The notes below the pieces were generated by a model. That model searched no databases. It was given only the letters and a program-made list of their open reading frames with translations, and was not told the origin of the DNA. Made by a program: the position numbers and the translations under genes. A DNA stretch of 57,978 nt from Mesostigma viride (taxonomy: Eukaryota > Streptophyta > Mesostigmatophyceae > Mesostigmatales > Mesostigmataceae), in assembly GCA_009746045.1 (NCBI GenBank), contig RPFO01002143.1, positions 1 to 57,978 of the forward strand. The letters run 5' to 3'. Shown here piece after piece: positions 47,411-57,851 of this stretch. The first letter of the stretch is position 1; each line of letters opens with the position of its first letter.

Positions 47411-47864
47411 ATGAGGTCACCCGTGTCGCGCTGTACGGTCAAACGCAAGCGCCACCCCAGCGATGGCGTCATGGAGATCATCCGTACGGGCCTGGACCAG
47501 GGGTGGATGGCCGGGATCGACGACGAGGGCAACGTCATCTTCACGATGCACGACGATCACGACCATGATGTCGCCGTGAAGAAAGAAGAAGAGGAGGAGG
47601 AGGAGGAGGAGGAGGAGGAGGAGGAGGAGGAGAGAAGAAGAAGATGAAGATGAAGATGAGGAGGAGGAGGAGGAAGAGGAGGAGGAGGAGCTAGAGGACG
47701 GAGACGCCGCCCTATTCGAGTTTGTCAACAAGCTGGTGGGAGTGCTGCCGGCGCCCCCCCCTCCGGGCAAGTCAAAACTGACACAGCGCATCAAGGGGAA
47801 GGTCAGCGAGGGGGGCGGCAAGCGCCTGCGGTTCACGGTGGAAGTGACACAGGAGACCTCCTGA
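47411..47864 (+). CDS. Acidic viral protein with poly-Glu tract, frameshifted
   Basis: ATG 47411: MRSPVSRCTVKRKRHPSDGV, then MEIIRTGLDQGWMAGIDDEG. A (GAG)n microsatellite (about 47588-47693) encodes a long Glu run. The frame breaks within it and the C-terminal part (DAALFEFVNKLVGVLPAPPP, KLTQRIKGKVSEGG, LRFTVEVTQETS) ends at 47864. Indels in GAG repeats are common both biologically and in sequencing. Function unknown; a basic head with an acidic middle suggests nucleic-acid or histone-like partners. Confidence 0.5.
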
Positions 47865-47896
47865 TCGCGTATGTAATCCTCCCCATATGAATGGAA

Positions 47897-49526
47897 TTAA
47901 ACAAACACCTTGCGCCCGTGCCCCTGGTGCACCTCGAAGATGTTCATAGTGCGCGCGTAGATGTGGATGTGCCCGTTCGACATGACCGCGCCCTCCTTCT
48001 CCCCCGGCACCCGCTTGAAGTACAGCTTCAGGGAGGGCCGGTCGATCTGCCCCAGGTTGATGCTGCCGTTCGGGTCGTCGGACTCGGGGTGGAAGCAGAA
48101 GGGCATCACAAAAATGCTCTGGTAGTTGTTCTCGCTCGGGGCGTTCGAATGCACGTCAAACGGCAGGTAGTATCCGAACCACAACGGGTCGCGCGGGGGG
48201 ACCACAGGTCCTTCCCATTGATGCAGAACGTGGCCGAGTCGAACAGCACGTCATCCACGCGCCCCTGCACCGTGGACTCCACGAAATACCCGGCGTCCCG
48301 GCGCCTCTTGGTGTCGTCCAGGAGCCGGTTGCAGCTGAAGTCCCAGTAATCCTCGTTGTCGTTGCCGGTACCGTCGCCCTCCACGCGCCGGTAGTCCGCG
48401 CGGTAGAAGAACAAGATCTCCTTGCACGGCCCCGCAAACTTGTCCAGGTTTATCTCCCTGAACAGCTTGTCCGTCGTCTTCACCGGGACCGACATGTGCT
48501 GCGTCTCCGTGATCAGCCACGAGTTGCGAGTCTTCATGAACTGCTCGCGCTCAAACGCGTCCAGGAACACGTACCGCGTCAACAGGCTCACCCTCTTCAG
48601 CTCCCCGCCCATGTCGAGCACGTCCTTCAGCAGCAGGGGGGGTGCACGCGCTCCAGACTCGCGGTGAGGTCGTCCGTCTTGATCTCTTTGAACACGGGCA
48701 CGTCGCGCAGGCGGTAACGGTCCGCATCCTGCGACGGGGTCTGGCCGCTGGCCCACGCGACCTTCTCGAAGTAGGTCAGGTATGACGACAGCAGGGGCTT
48801 GGCGCTGAGTTTGACGCGGACCTCCACCTCGTGGTGCTGCAGCGCCCCGATGGGCAGCGCGTGCCCCTCGTTCTCGTTGAAGTAGAAGTTGAGCGGAACG
48901 TAGATGTGCTGGTCGTAATCCGTGCCGTACCTGTCCCCCGCCCCCCCGTGGCAGTCGGGCGTGTTGCGCACGATGCTGTTCTCCCGGTTGCGGACCAGCG
49001 CGTCCCACACGTAGGTGAAGTCCCCCGTCACCGTCTGGATGAGCGCGTTGCCGACGTACAGCTCGGCGCGCTCCGTCAGCACGTACCCGAGATACTTCAT
49101 CCAGCTCGGTTCGAAGTCGCCCTGTTTCTTCCACGCCGAGCCCGACTTCGTCTCCCGCGGCACGTCAGTCGCGTCGATGGCCACCGTGATCGTGGCGGGC
49201 GCCGTCTCAGTGGCAGACGCCACCTCGCTGGACGAGTATCTCGGAATGTGCGCGCTCGTCTTCAGCGTGCCGTACTTCAGACGCCCGATGTTGAAGTAGA
49301 GGTACATCTTCGTGACCAGGTCGCCGATGCGGGGGACCACGAAGCGCACCTCGGAGCCGTACTCCGCCTTGTTGGACGGGTTCAGGGCGACGTCGCTCCA
49401 ACTGTAGTTCGTGTGCCGGCTGTATATGTGCTTGAAGAAGGTCTTCTCGGGCAAGGTGGTCAGGAAGTCGTCCATCTTCCCCTTGCTATGGAGCCACGTG
49501 ATCGGGGCGCTCAGGTCCTGCGACAT
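47897..49526 (-). pseudogene. Major capsid protein 1 (double jelly-roll), two frameshifts
   Basis: From ATG 49526: KTFFKHIYSRHTNYSWSDVA, VPRIGDLVTKMYLYFNIGRL, AELYVGNALIQTVTGDFTYV and YVPLNFYFNENEGHALPIGA form the N-terminal jelly-roll. After a G8 run (about 48641) the frame changes to RYVFLDAFEREQFMKTRNSW and KEILFFYRADYRRVEG. After a G7 run (about 48198) it changes again to PFCFHPESDDPNGSINLGQI, ending GRKVFV. The motifs FFKTVYRRHTNF, GDL(V/I)xKxYL, YVPLxFWF and PSGSINLSR are classic for Nucleocytoviricota MCP, which builds the icosahedral shell. Total about 543 codons is normal. Both breaks are in homopolymers, so they may be sequence errors. Confidence 0.9.
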
Positions 49527-49632
49527 CGCAGCTGGCTTCTACCACCTGCATCACATATTTTTGGGACCACCGCAGCCGCGGTGCGCAGGCGGGCCTTTTT
49601 TTTTCTCCGCACAAACTATACCGACTGCGGAG
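49527..49632. promoter_or_regulatory. Bidirectional intergenic region between the two capsid genes
   Basis: 106 bp between two divergent capsid starts, the only place for both promoters. It contains ACATATTTTTGGG (49554-49565) and a T8 run (49597-49604) on otherwise GC-rich DNA. As late structural genes both would be served by the VLTF3-like factor encoded nearby; this is inference. Confidence 0.4.
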
Positions 49633-51296
49633 ATGGCATCCGCGATCATGCAACTGCACGCGAGGGGGTCGCAGGACATCGCGACCATCGTCAACCCCGA
49701 GGTCACCTTCTGGAAAACGGTGTACCCGCGCCACACCAACTTCGCGTGGGACGACACCATCATCACCCAGAGCACCGGCGTCGCCGACTACGGCCAGGTC
49801 GTCGAGTTCAAGCTCCCCCGTGCCGGCGACCTCGTCACCAAGTGCTTCCTGTATGTGGAGATGGGGCGGGTCAAACACTGCGGGGCGTGGACGGGCCAGT
49901 TCTCCCCCTTCATCTGGGACTTTCCCCACGCTCTCATCGATTACGCCGAGCTGACGATCGGAGGATACCAAATCGAGAGGGTGACCGGCGACATGCTGCA
50001 TATCATGGACTCCCTCGCACGCCCCAACCACCAGAGCTACATCGAGAACATGCCCGTCCAGCACGGCGGATCCATCAAGTTCGGAACCGACGGCGCCGTG
50101 CAGGAGCAGTACAAAAACGACCACAAGCAGTTTCTGTACATCCCCCTGGAGTTCAACTTCACGCAGGACCCGGGCCTGGCCCTCCCCATGATCGCCCTGC
50201 AGTACCACGAGGTGCGGGTCAAGGTAAAGTTCAGCACCCCAGACAAGATCTTCAACCACTTCAGCCTGACGAAGCCAAACCTCGACAAGAATACTCGAAC
50301 CCCGTCCTGAGCACGACAGACATGCCCGCCCTCCGCCGCCTGGTGCGGAACCTGTACATGCGCGGGGTGTACGGCAACGAGATGGCGCAGATGGTCGCCG
50401 TGGACGGGGACCTCTCGCTCGTGAATTACGTCATCGATAACGTCATGTACGAAAACAAGGTGACCCTGACGGTCGACTCCACCTCCAAGACCATCACGAT
50501 GAAACTCGCGGCCGTGTCCGGCGTGATCGACACCATTCTCGCCAACACCGAGTTCAAGATCCCCGCGAACCTGCTCGCGGACGAGGAGAGGTACGGGGTG
50601 AACGCGACCACCGCGGTGACCACCGTCGCCAACTCCCGAGAGGAATGGATGGCGTCCCCTCCCTCGCTGTCCGTCCGGCTCATGTGCCGCTACATCTACC
50701 TTGACGACTTCGAGCGGCGTCAGTTCGCCGTCAATTCGCACGAGTACCTCATGACCGAGTACCAGCACCACCAGCAGTTCGTCACCTGCGGCGTCGACCA
50801 GATCTCCATCGACCTCAAGTTCAACCACCCCGTCAAGGAGCTGCTCTTCTTCTACCGCCCGGACTGTTGGTGGGAGGATGGAGACATCCAGTCTCACTAC
50901 AAGGGGTACTGGTCCTTCCGCAACCCCGTGTCCGCTTTCGGCGGCGGCGACGGCCACCTGTTCACGACCGCCAACCTCGTGCTCAACTCCCAGAATGTGC
51001 ACGGCGACGGCCGCGACCCCGTGTACTTCTCCTCCGTCCTCCGATCGCAATTCCACAAGCGCGTGGGAGACCGCAACGTTTACGTCATCCCCTTCTCCCT
51101 CAACCCCGACTCCTGGAAGCCGTCCGGCTCCATCAACCTCTCGCGCCTGGATGACGTCAAGCTCGTCTTGAAGGGCCTCGTCAGCAAGTCCACGCCCTCC
51201 GCGGCGCTCCCCCCCGGCTCCATCCACGTGTACGCCAAGAACTTCAACGTCGTTAAAATTCAGAACGGGATGGGCGGCAAGCGGTACGCGTCGTAA
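49633..51296 (+). CDS. Major capsid protein 2 (double jelly-roll), one frameshift
   Basis: From ATG 49633: VTFWKTVYPRHTNFAWDDTI, KLPRAGDLVTKCFLYVEMGR, AELTIGGYQIERVTGDMLHI and QFLYIPLEFNFTQDPGLALP. At about 50290 the frame moves by one base (no homopolymer there) and continues MCRYIYLDDFERRQFAVNSH, VKELLFFYRPDCWWEDG, VYVIPFSLNPDSWKPSGSIN-LSRLDDVKL, ending GMGGKRYAS. All MCP landmarks are present; about 554 codons. It is clearly a paralogue of the divergent neighbour, so this virus has at least two capsid proteins, as in several algal giant viruses. Confidence 0.92.
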
Positions 51297-51345
51297 GCCC
51301 ACGCCCTGACACGACAAGTATCACGGGCGTCCATCCCCCGCCGAT

Positions 51346-52162
51346 ATGGACGAAACGGACCCCCCCAGCGCGCGCGCTGCCCCTCTTCCGCGTGGTGGAC
51401 GAGGATGAAACCTACCTCTTCTTTGGAATGGAGCACGCCCCGGCGCAGGGCACGGTAAGGGTGCAGAAGCACTCGAGGTTCGTCAACGGACAGGACTTCT
51501 GCGACGTCCTGTCGCTGGGGAAGAGGAAGATCAAGACCTTCACCCGGACCCGGGCCTTCGAGGACCTGCTCCAGGCCATGAGGGACCACATGGGCCTGTC
51601 GTCCGCGGACAACCTCGTAGAGAAGATCCAGGGCGGCACCCCCTCCATGCAGGGGACGTGGATGCACCCCTCCCTAGTGTGGCACGTTGCGGCCTGGATC
51701 AGTCCCGTGTTCGCCGTCGCCGCCATGGACTGGGCGGACGCCTTCTACAACGCTCCCGCGGCTGCCGGCCAGCGAGGGTGCATGGCCGCCCTCACGCACA
51801 GACTCGTCGCCGAGGTGGAGAGGCAGCCCGTGTACCAGTGTGAGGCGGACGTGCGCGACAGGGTCGCCGCGCGGATACAGGGCCAGGCCGAGGCCCCCGT
51901 GGGCCAGACCGGCATGAGGGCCGACGTCGTCAGCCACAGGTACCGCATGATCGTCGAGGTTAAGGAGATCTCGCGCTGGACCGACGCGATCGGCCAGCTG
52001 ATGGTCTATGGCCGGTATTTCGACCCCGGGCTGTCGAAGGTCATCGTGGTGTTCGATAAAGAGGGGAGGGAAGTCACCGAAGAGCAGCTGGACATCATAG
52101 AGTTCCACCTGCAGGGACTTAACATCATGTGCTGCAATGAAAGCTACTTTCAGCGGTATTGA
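51346..52162 (+). CDS. KilA-N domain protein with nuclease-like C-terminal domain
   Basis: The likely start is ATG 51346 (MDETDPPSARA); a frame change at the C7/GCGC stretch (about 51360-51380) leads into the long frame RVVDEDETYLFFGMEHAP. KilA-N region: FVNGQDFCDVLSLGKRKIKT, GTWMHPSLVWHVAAWISPVF, AVAAMDWADAFY (about residues 50-140). C-terminal domain: MRADVVSHRYRMIVEVKEIS, WTDAIGQLMVYGRYFDPGLS, KVIVVFDKE. The D-x(9-11)-ExK arrangement with a following QL-x2-Y helix fits the PD-(D/E)XK nuclease fold. KilA-N proteins bind DNA; this fusion may be a site-directed nuclease or a regulator. KilA-N is certain enough; the nuclease call is inference. Confidence 0.8.
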
Positions 52163-52272
52163 TTAAACCATAACTTGATAACGAACCGAGTTCCATTTCA
52201 AAACAAATTAATCCCCCCAATGCACTGTCAGACAGGTGGATAAACTTTCTTTGCGTACATTACCAAACACAC

Positions 52273-54122
52273 ATGGTGCAAATCGCGGCCGTACCCGGTC
52301 TGAGGGGTCTCCACCTGGACGTGACATCCCAAAGAGGTGATGTTCTCCGAGTCATCCGCCTCGCCAGTCTACCGGACATCAGCGTCATGAATAGCGTCCC
52401 CGTCGAACAGGTCGCCGGAGATGTGGTAGCCAAGGTTGTAATGGACGTGTGGACCCCGACTCTCCCCCCGAATGCTGGTGTGGTCACCGCGCCGTACTAC
52501 CTGGACGGGGTGCAGATGGGCTTTATGGCCATGACCGCGGGCTCGGGCAGTTTCCTCGTGCACCTGGGATACATGTACAGGTACCTCTTGACCGAGAAGG
52601 AATACGACATGCTGGCGGTGAACAGGAACCAAGTGCTCACCTTCGCGATCCCAGCCAATTCGTACATCGTGGACGGGTCTTAATCGACACCCCCACCGAG
52701 TTCTCGATAACATTCACGCCCCCCTCGCCCAGTCCCCCCCTTACCTGGTGCCGCCATCGTGCGCGCGTCCCTCGACATATACAATGGAGGCACCCTCTTT
52801 AAGTCCTTGGAGCTTGTGCGCGACCCGTACTACGCCGTCTTCAATCCCATTGAGGTGAGCGACTTGGTCGACGCGGACCTCTGCACGCTCGTCATCAGCA
52901 TCCCATACGACGTCGAAACTCCCGAGTCCTTCTATCCCCTCATGTACAGGGTCAACGGCGCGGACATCGGGTATTTGAACGTCTACACCTCCCGCAACGG
53001 GGACTTCAGAATCTCCCTGTTGTCCCTGTACCGCACCGCCCTGGAAAAGGGACATGACATGTTGGCATTCCCATCCCAGACCGTGACGTTCACTCTCCCG
53101 TCATACACTCTCTCCATCGAAGGGAGGCCGGTGGCCACCACCCCCGTCGACATCCGCCTGCGCCTGGTCAATACGCTCCTGGCGGCCACCCAGCTCACCG
53201 CCACCCACGTCAACCACATTCAGGGGTTGAACGAGGTGGCGATCGAGGTGCGAGAAGCGGGCGTCGTCATCAGCCGTCAGGTCGTCACTAGCCCCCCTAC
53301 TACCAGATGACGTACGTATACGTCAGCCAAATCGCTCCCAGCGCCGCGCCCTCCTCCGTAAACATGTTCGTGCATCTCAAGACAGACGCGACAGTCGCTG
53401 CCCCGGGCGCAGTGCCCGTCGCGTACAGGCTGGACGGCACACAGTTCGGCACGGCGCTTTGGTGTCTGACTCCGAGGGGGTGTGGGTCGAATTTGGCGAC
53501 CTGTACGGAAAAGTGCTGGCCCACCCGACCCTCGGGTATGACATGTTCACAAAGAGGGTGCAGTACCTGTCCTTCGAGATCCCGCCCAACCGCGTGTTTG
53601 TGGACGGCGGGCCGCTTACCGCCATCTCCTTTGGCTTCTTCCTTGTCAGCGGGGTCCCGCCGTCAAGAGAGTACCACACCGCCCTGCCCGGCGTCACCAG
53701 CCTGCAACTAGAGGTCAGCAACTCCGGGCAGCCCTTCCGCACCCTGACAGTGGCGTCTGCCCCGCTGTTCGAGATGGCCGAGATCTACCTCGACCAGATC
53801 GTGCCCGCCCGGAACAGCGAACTGGCACTGAATATCCTGACCGACGCAAACGTCGATGTGACCAACGGCCAGGCCGAGCTCCCCGTCAGCGTGGATGGCA
53901 CACAGTTCGGGACGTCCTCCCTGACCGCGACCGCACAGGGACTAAAGATAGACCTCGGTGGGTTGTACAAGACGGTCCTTGACGACCCCTCCGCCGGCTA
54001 CGACATGTTTACTAGGCCGGGCAGGTGTTGGCGATTACAATCCCGCCAGGGTCTGTAACGGCGGACGGAGAGGTCGTGAACAACGAGGTGGCACTGTCCA
54101 TCTATCTCATCTCTCCTATTTG
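52273..54122 (+). CDS. Tandem-domain viral protein A (four units), frameshifted
   Basis: Best read as one gene of about 615 codons: ATG 52273 to TGA 54122, with frame changes near 52680, 53305, 53460 and 54020. Four units of about 150-160 residues share a core. Unit 1: APYYLDGVQMGFMAMTAGSG, YMYRYLLTEKEYDMLAVNRN, LTFAIPANSYIVDG. Unit 2: MYRVNGADIGYLNVYTSRNG, LYRTALEKGHDMLAFPSQ, VTFTLPSYTLSIEG. Unit 3: AYRLDGTQFGTA, LYGKVLAHPTLGYDMFTKRV, LSFEIPPNRVFVDGG. Unit 4: LPVSVDGTQFGTSSLTATAQ, LYKTVLDDPSAGYDMFTR and a tail VNNEVALSIYLIS. Beta-rich with a short helix (LYxxxL...YDM) per unit. I know no named family. Position after capsid and KilA-N genes suggests a virion surface or fibre component (inference). 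Confidence 0.65.
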
Positions 54123-54167
54123 AAACACCTGAATCCTAAAAAATCTCACCCGTGTTATAACTGAAGC

Positions 54168-57100
54168 ATGTCACAAGCGGGGTCGATCTCTGACCTTGGA
54201 GTGACTGGTGGGGCATCAAGTTTCGTTTAAGTGGCCAGCCGGAGCGGCTGCTTAGGTTTTAGCGGACAAGTGTTCGAGAGGCATTGGTGAATTACTTGGG
54301 AACTTGGGTTCCCGCGAAACTCCAACCGCACGTTCAGATTTCCAAATCTCAAGTAAAGTTCGGCGCAACTTTCTGACGGGGCAGTTGACGAGCAGCATTC
54401 CTCCGGACGAATGAATTGCGTTCCATACTTGCGCAAATTTTGAAAGGTAGCTTGCGTGCAGCCCTACTAAAATTTGCGCGGACGTTCAGATTTCCAAATC
54501 TCGGGTAAATGTCGCGGAACTTTCTGAACGGGGGTAGTTTGGCGGGCAGCGTTCCTCCAGACGAATTGAATGCGTTCCATACTAGCGCAAAATTTTGAAA
54601 AGGTAGCCTTGCGTGCAGCCCTACTAAAATTTGCGCGAAGTGTGGGACTGAAAAATTCGTAACGGAAAACTTTTTGGTAGTTGCCGTCACTTCCTTTTGT
54701 GCAAACGTGTGGGAGTGAAAATTCGTAACGGAAACTTTTTTGGTAGTTGCCGTCACTTCATTTTGGCGAGCTGTTGGGCTGAAATTCGTAACGGAAACTT
54801 TTTTGGTAGTTGGCGTCACTTCCTTTGGTTCGACTGAAAATTCGCTGAAATTCGCTGAATTCGTACCGTGCCTAATTTTTAGTACCTCGAAGTGACGGGG
54901 CACCTAAAAATTTGCCCACAAGTACACTTGGCAGCGCGCTCACTGGGCAAATCTACCAGCCGCTCCGGCGGGCCACTTGAACGAATTGTAATGTCTTGGT
55001 AATGCAGGCACCTGGAATACAGATGCTGTGGGTGGGGGGGGATGCTTCCATCGTGGACGTGAGCACTTCGGGAGGGCGCGTTCAAGGATCAAACTGTGAC
55101 CTTGATATTGAGTATACCATGGGGCACCTCAGGTGCACGGATAACGCTACTACTGGCAACCCCCCTCTCGCACTACGCTTCACGAGATGGTGTCCGCTTC
55201 AAGCTACCGGCCGCATTTTAGTCTGGGCACCGGGAGACGAATCGCGTTTTCATCGGTTAATCTCATGTTCTCGGCTACGTTTATCAGACACCCGTTCGGG
55301 CGCCCCCGGGTGGCTGGCTCATGGGACCAGCCAGGGAACCACCGATACCTCCTGACGTTACGGATACAGCGGGCTCATACACGATTGATGGTGTCGTCGG
55401 TGGACAAGGCGGTGCACGGTTCGTCGGCGCTTTGTTGGTTGAAACCCGGAAGCACCCCAGGCCAGTGCGGGACGATAGCCGACCTGGGCAACCGCGGCGT
55501 CTGGTATGTGGGTACAATGGAGACAGAATGCCATGGGGAAGCGGGCCTGGATTTGCTCCCGGTCCCGTGGATGTGAGCGCTTCAAGGAATCCGCGTTCAG
55601 GATCGTTCTGTGACCCTTGTCTCTACCGTACCATGGGGCAACCTCAGGCGCGCGTATCGCAACCGACAGTTCGAACTGTAGGCGTCACCGCGTGTAGATG
55701 CATTCGCACGATTCCAGCTACCGTTAGCTTTCAGAGTAGGGTATTGAACAGACCAGGGCCAGCGGGAAGGCATTCCTGGGTCCGACGTGATGTTCGGCTA
55801 CGGAGTATACACTCCGCGTTCGGGACGCCCCGGGGTGTGCTGGCTTCATGACGCAGCGAGGACCAGCATCCGAAACCTCCTGACGGTTCACGATACCAGC
55901 GGGCTCATAACACGATGTGATGTGTAGTGGTGGACAAGGCGGTCACCGGTTCGTCGCGCTTGTTGGTTGACACCCGAAAGCACCCAGGCAGTCGGGACGA
56001 TTAGCCGACCCTCGGAGCAATCCCCCCACCGCCGCGGCGTCCTGTATGTGGGTACAACGAGGAACATGAGACTGCCATGGGGAGCGGGCCTGGAATCATT
56101 GGCTCCGGTCGTGGATGTGAGCGCGGTCTCAAAGGATCGTTCTGTGATGTTGGTCCTAACGTACCATGGGGGCATGGGGCGGCAATCAACACCATGATGC
56201 GCGGATCACACCACGAGTGTTCTGACCATAGGCGTCACCGCGGACGTAGAGCATTCCGATTCCAGCTCCGTAAGCCTATAGAAAGGGCGTTGATAGAGAA
56301 ACGGAAGGAATTCCTTTATCTTCTTGAGTGTTTCGGCTACGTATACCCCACCGTCTCGGGACCGCCGCCGGGTGGCTGGCCTCATGGACCAGCGGGTGAC
56401 CACCTCAACTCATCACGTTCACCGATACCCGGCAGGGTCGGTACACCTGGACGGTGTGGTAGTCGACAAGGCCATCACCGGTTCGTCGCGCTTGTCGTTC
56501 GAAACCCCAGAGCACCGCCCAGGCGGTCGGCGACGATTCCGACTCGAGTGAACAGAGGGGTTCGTTGTAGCGCGAGCAGCTGGAAAGACAGACGCCGCCG
56601 TGGGTGCGGGGGGATGTTACCGTGGAAGTCACTTTCGGTTCAAGAACAATATGGTGTCCACTTGTTCTTCGCGTAACATGGGGCGCTCCGGTGCTCGGAT
56701 TGGTCGGGGGCAAATCTGGCGTCCCTGTCCATTGCGGCTGACGTGGATGGAGTTCCGCGTTCAAGTTAGCGCCGCGTTTTTCCGAGGGAGTAACGAACGC
56801 GCCAAAAGTCGGCAACTCAATATTCATGCTGGGATACGTTTTACAACACCATGTCGGGACGCCCGGGGGGGGTGGGTTAATGGGACCACCAGGGGGACCA
56901 CCCACCTCGTTCCTTCACGATACCGGCGGGTTCGCGTACTCCCTGGACGGCGTCGTGGTCAACGAGGGCAATCGCACCGCTCCGCACGCCTGTCGCGTTT
57001 GTCGACATAGTTGAATGTCCCCCTGAGAGCTCTGCATCAGACGGCACATAGAAGACTTATCTCCCACCTGACTGCGGCTTGGTTTCTCTTCGTGTCCCAA

Positions 57101-57539
57101 CCACGTCGACGATGTCCGCAGCTCGGAGTACGGGCCGCCTCGCTAGGGGCGGATGGACAAATGGGCTTGACGTCGGCGGGTTTGACGATTGGGAGCAACT
57201 GGGTCCCCGCTAGCGAGTGTTGTTTCTCGCTCTCGAGTTCTCTACGTGCGCACCGGTATCGAGAAGGGAAGCGTCCAGGCATTCGTATGGACCTGAATGG
57301 CTGTCCAATGTGTCATGCTCCAGGGGTGGACCGCATTCGAAACGACGTTTTGTACACGCGGCAAGGGCGCGATCACACAGCATACCTTCGCCTGGGGTGA
57401 CATTCAAGGCTCTTTCATCCGAAACGGCGTGGACGTGTTGACTAGTGTGAACAATATCCGCGTGACCCTTCCGCGGGACTCTTAGAAGTGGGAGGGGGTG
57501 GCCATAAACAAAGACGTGCGCATGTACTTGGAACTTTGA
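54168..57539 (+). pseudogene. Tandem-domain viral protein B, interrupted by a TIR element
   Basis: ATG 54168 begins MSQAGSISDLGVTGGASSF, then the TIR element enters at 54222. After it, sequence resumes with about five degenerate units spaced about 490-540 bp. Recurrent pieces: SIVDVSTS / PVDVSASR / VVDVSAVS; FGYVYP / MLGYVLQ; LTVTDTAGSYTIDGVV (about 55360-55400), SVHLDGVVVDKAITGSSRL (about 56440-56490), DTGGFAYSLDGVVVNEG (about 56920-56960); last FIRNGVDVLTSVNNIRVTLP and INKDVRMYLEL to the stop at 57539. The DG motif after a beta strand and the GY-motif spacing match protein A, so B is a paralogue. Frames change every 100-300 bp, so it is dead or badly sequenced. Confidence 0.55.
54222..54985. 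mobile_element. TIR element (MITE-like, 764 bp) in viral gene B
   Basis: 29-bp terminal inverted repeats: 54222-54250 (TTCGTTTAAGTGGCC, then GCCGGAGCGGCTG) and 54957-54985, with two mismatches. The interior holds a 152-bp direct repeat (starts 54330 and 54482) and three copies of TAACGGAAACTTTTT with TTGGTAGTTG and CGTCACTTC (about 54660, 54729, 54792). AT-richer than the viral flanks, no transposase. No clear TSD. The arrangement is that of a non-autonomous DNA transposon. Confidence 0.7.
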
Positions 57540-57851
57540 TACGTCCCCCGCGCCAACAGGCACGATCCAAGACCTTTTCGACGGCCCTGTCAGCATGCCT
57601 ACCTGGTTTTTCCAATTCCAAAAACTGGCGCCTTAGTACGGAACAGTGCCCGCTGGCCTCCAAAGGTGCCTGACGGTGTACTGGTCCCTGAACAACACCG
57701 GTTGATGTGAACTGGAAGTCCTTTACACATCTCGTCCATGAGCCGGAGGTCGTGCTTGAACTGCAGTTTGAAAACGCACCCCATAACCAAGGTCGCACGG
57801 TCTCCGAGGGGAGGCAGCCGTGACCCCTTTCGAGTGGGCGCTGGAGAACAC
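57540..57851 (+). pseudogene. Possible start of a further viral gene
   Basis: ATG 57595 gives MPTWFFQFQKLAP. After frame changes, VNWKSFTHLVHEPEVVLELQ with FENAPHNQGRTVSEG can be read to a TGA at 57823. The codon choice is like that of the viral block. No family recognised, and sequence quality is poor here. Confidence 0.3.

Noticed and set aside
48831-49632. N-terminal part of the forward ORF running from 48831 to 51296
   Set aside because: It is antisense to capsid protein 1; only the part from about 50290 belongs to a gene (capsid protein 2).
50037-51317. 426-codon minus-strand ORF
   Set aside because: Antisense of major capsid protein 2; GC-rich third positions leave antisense frames open.
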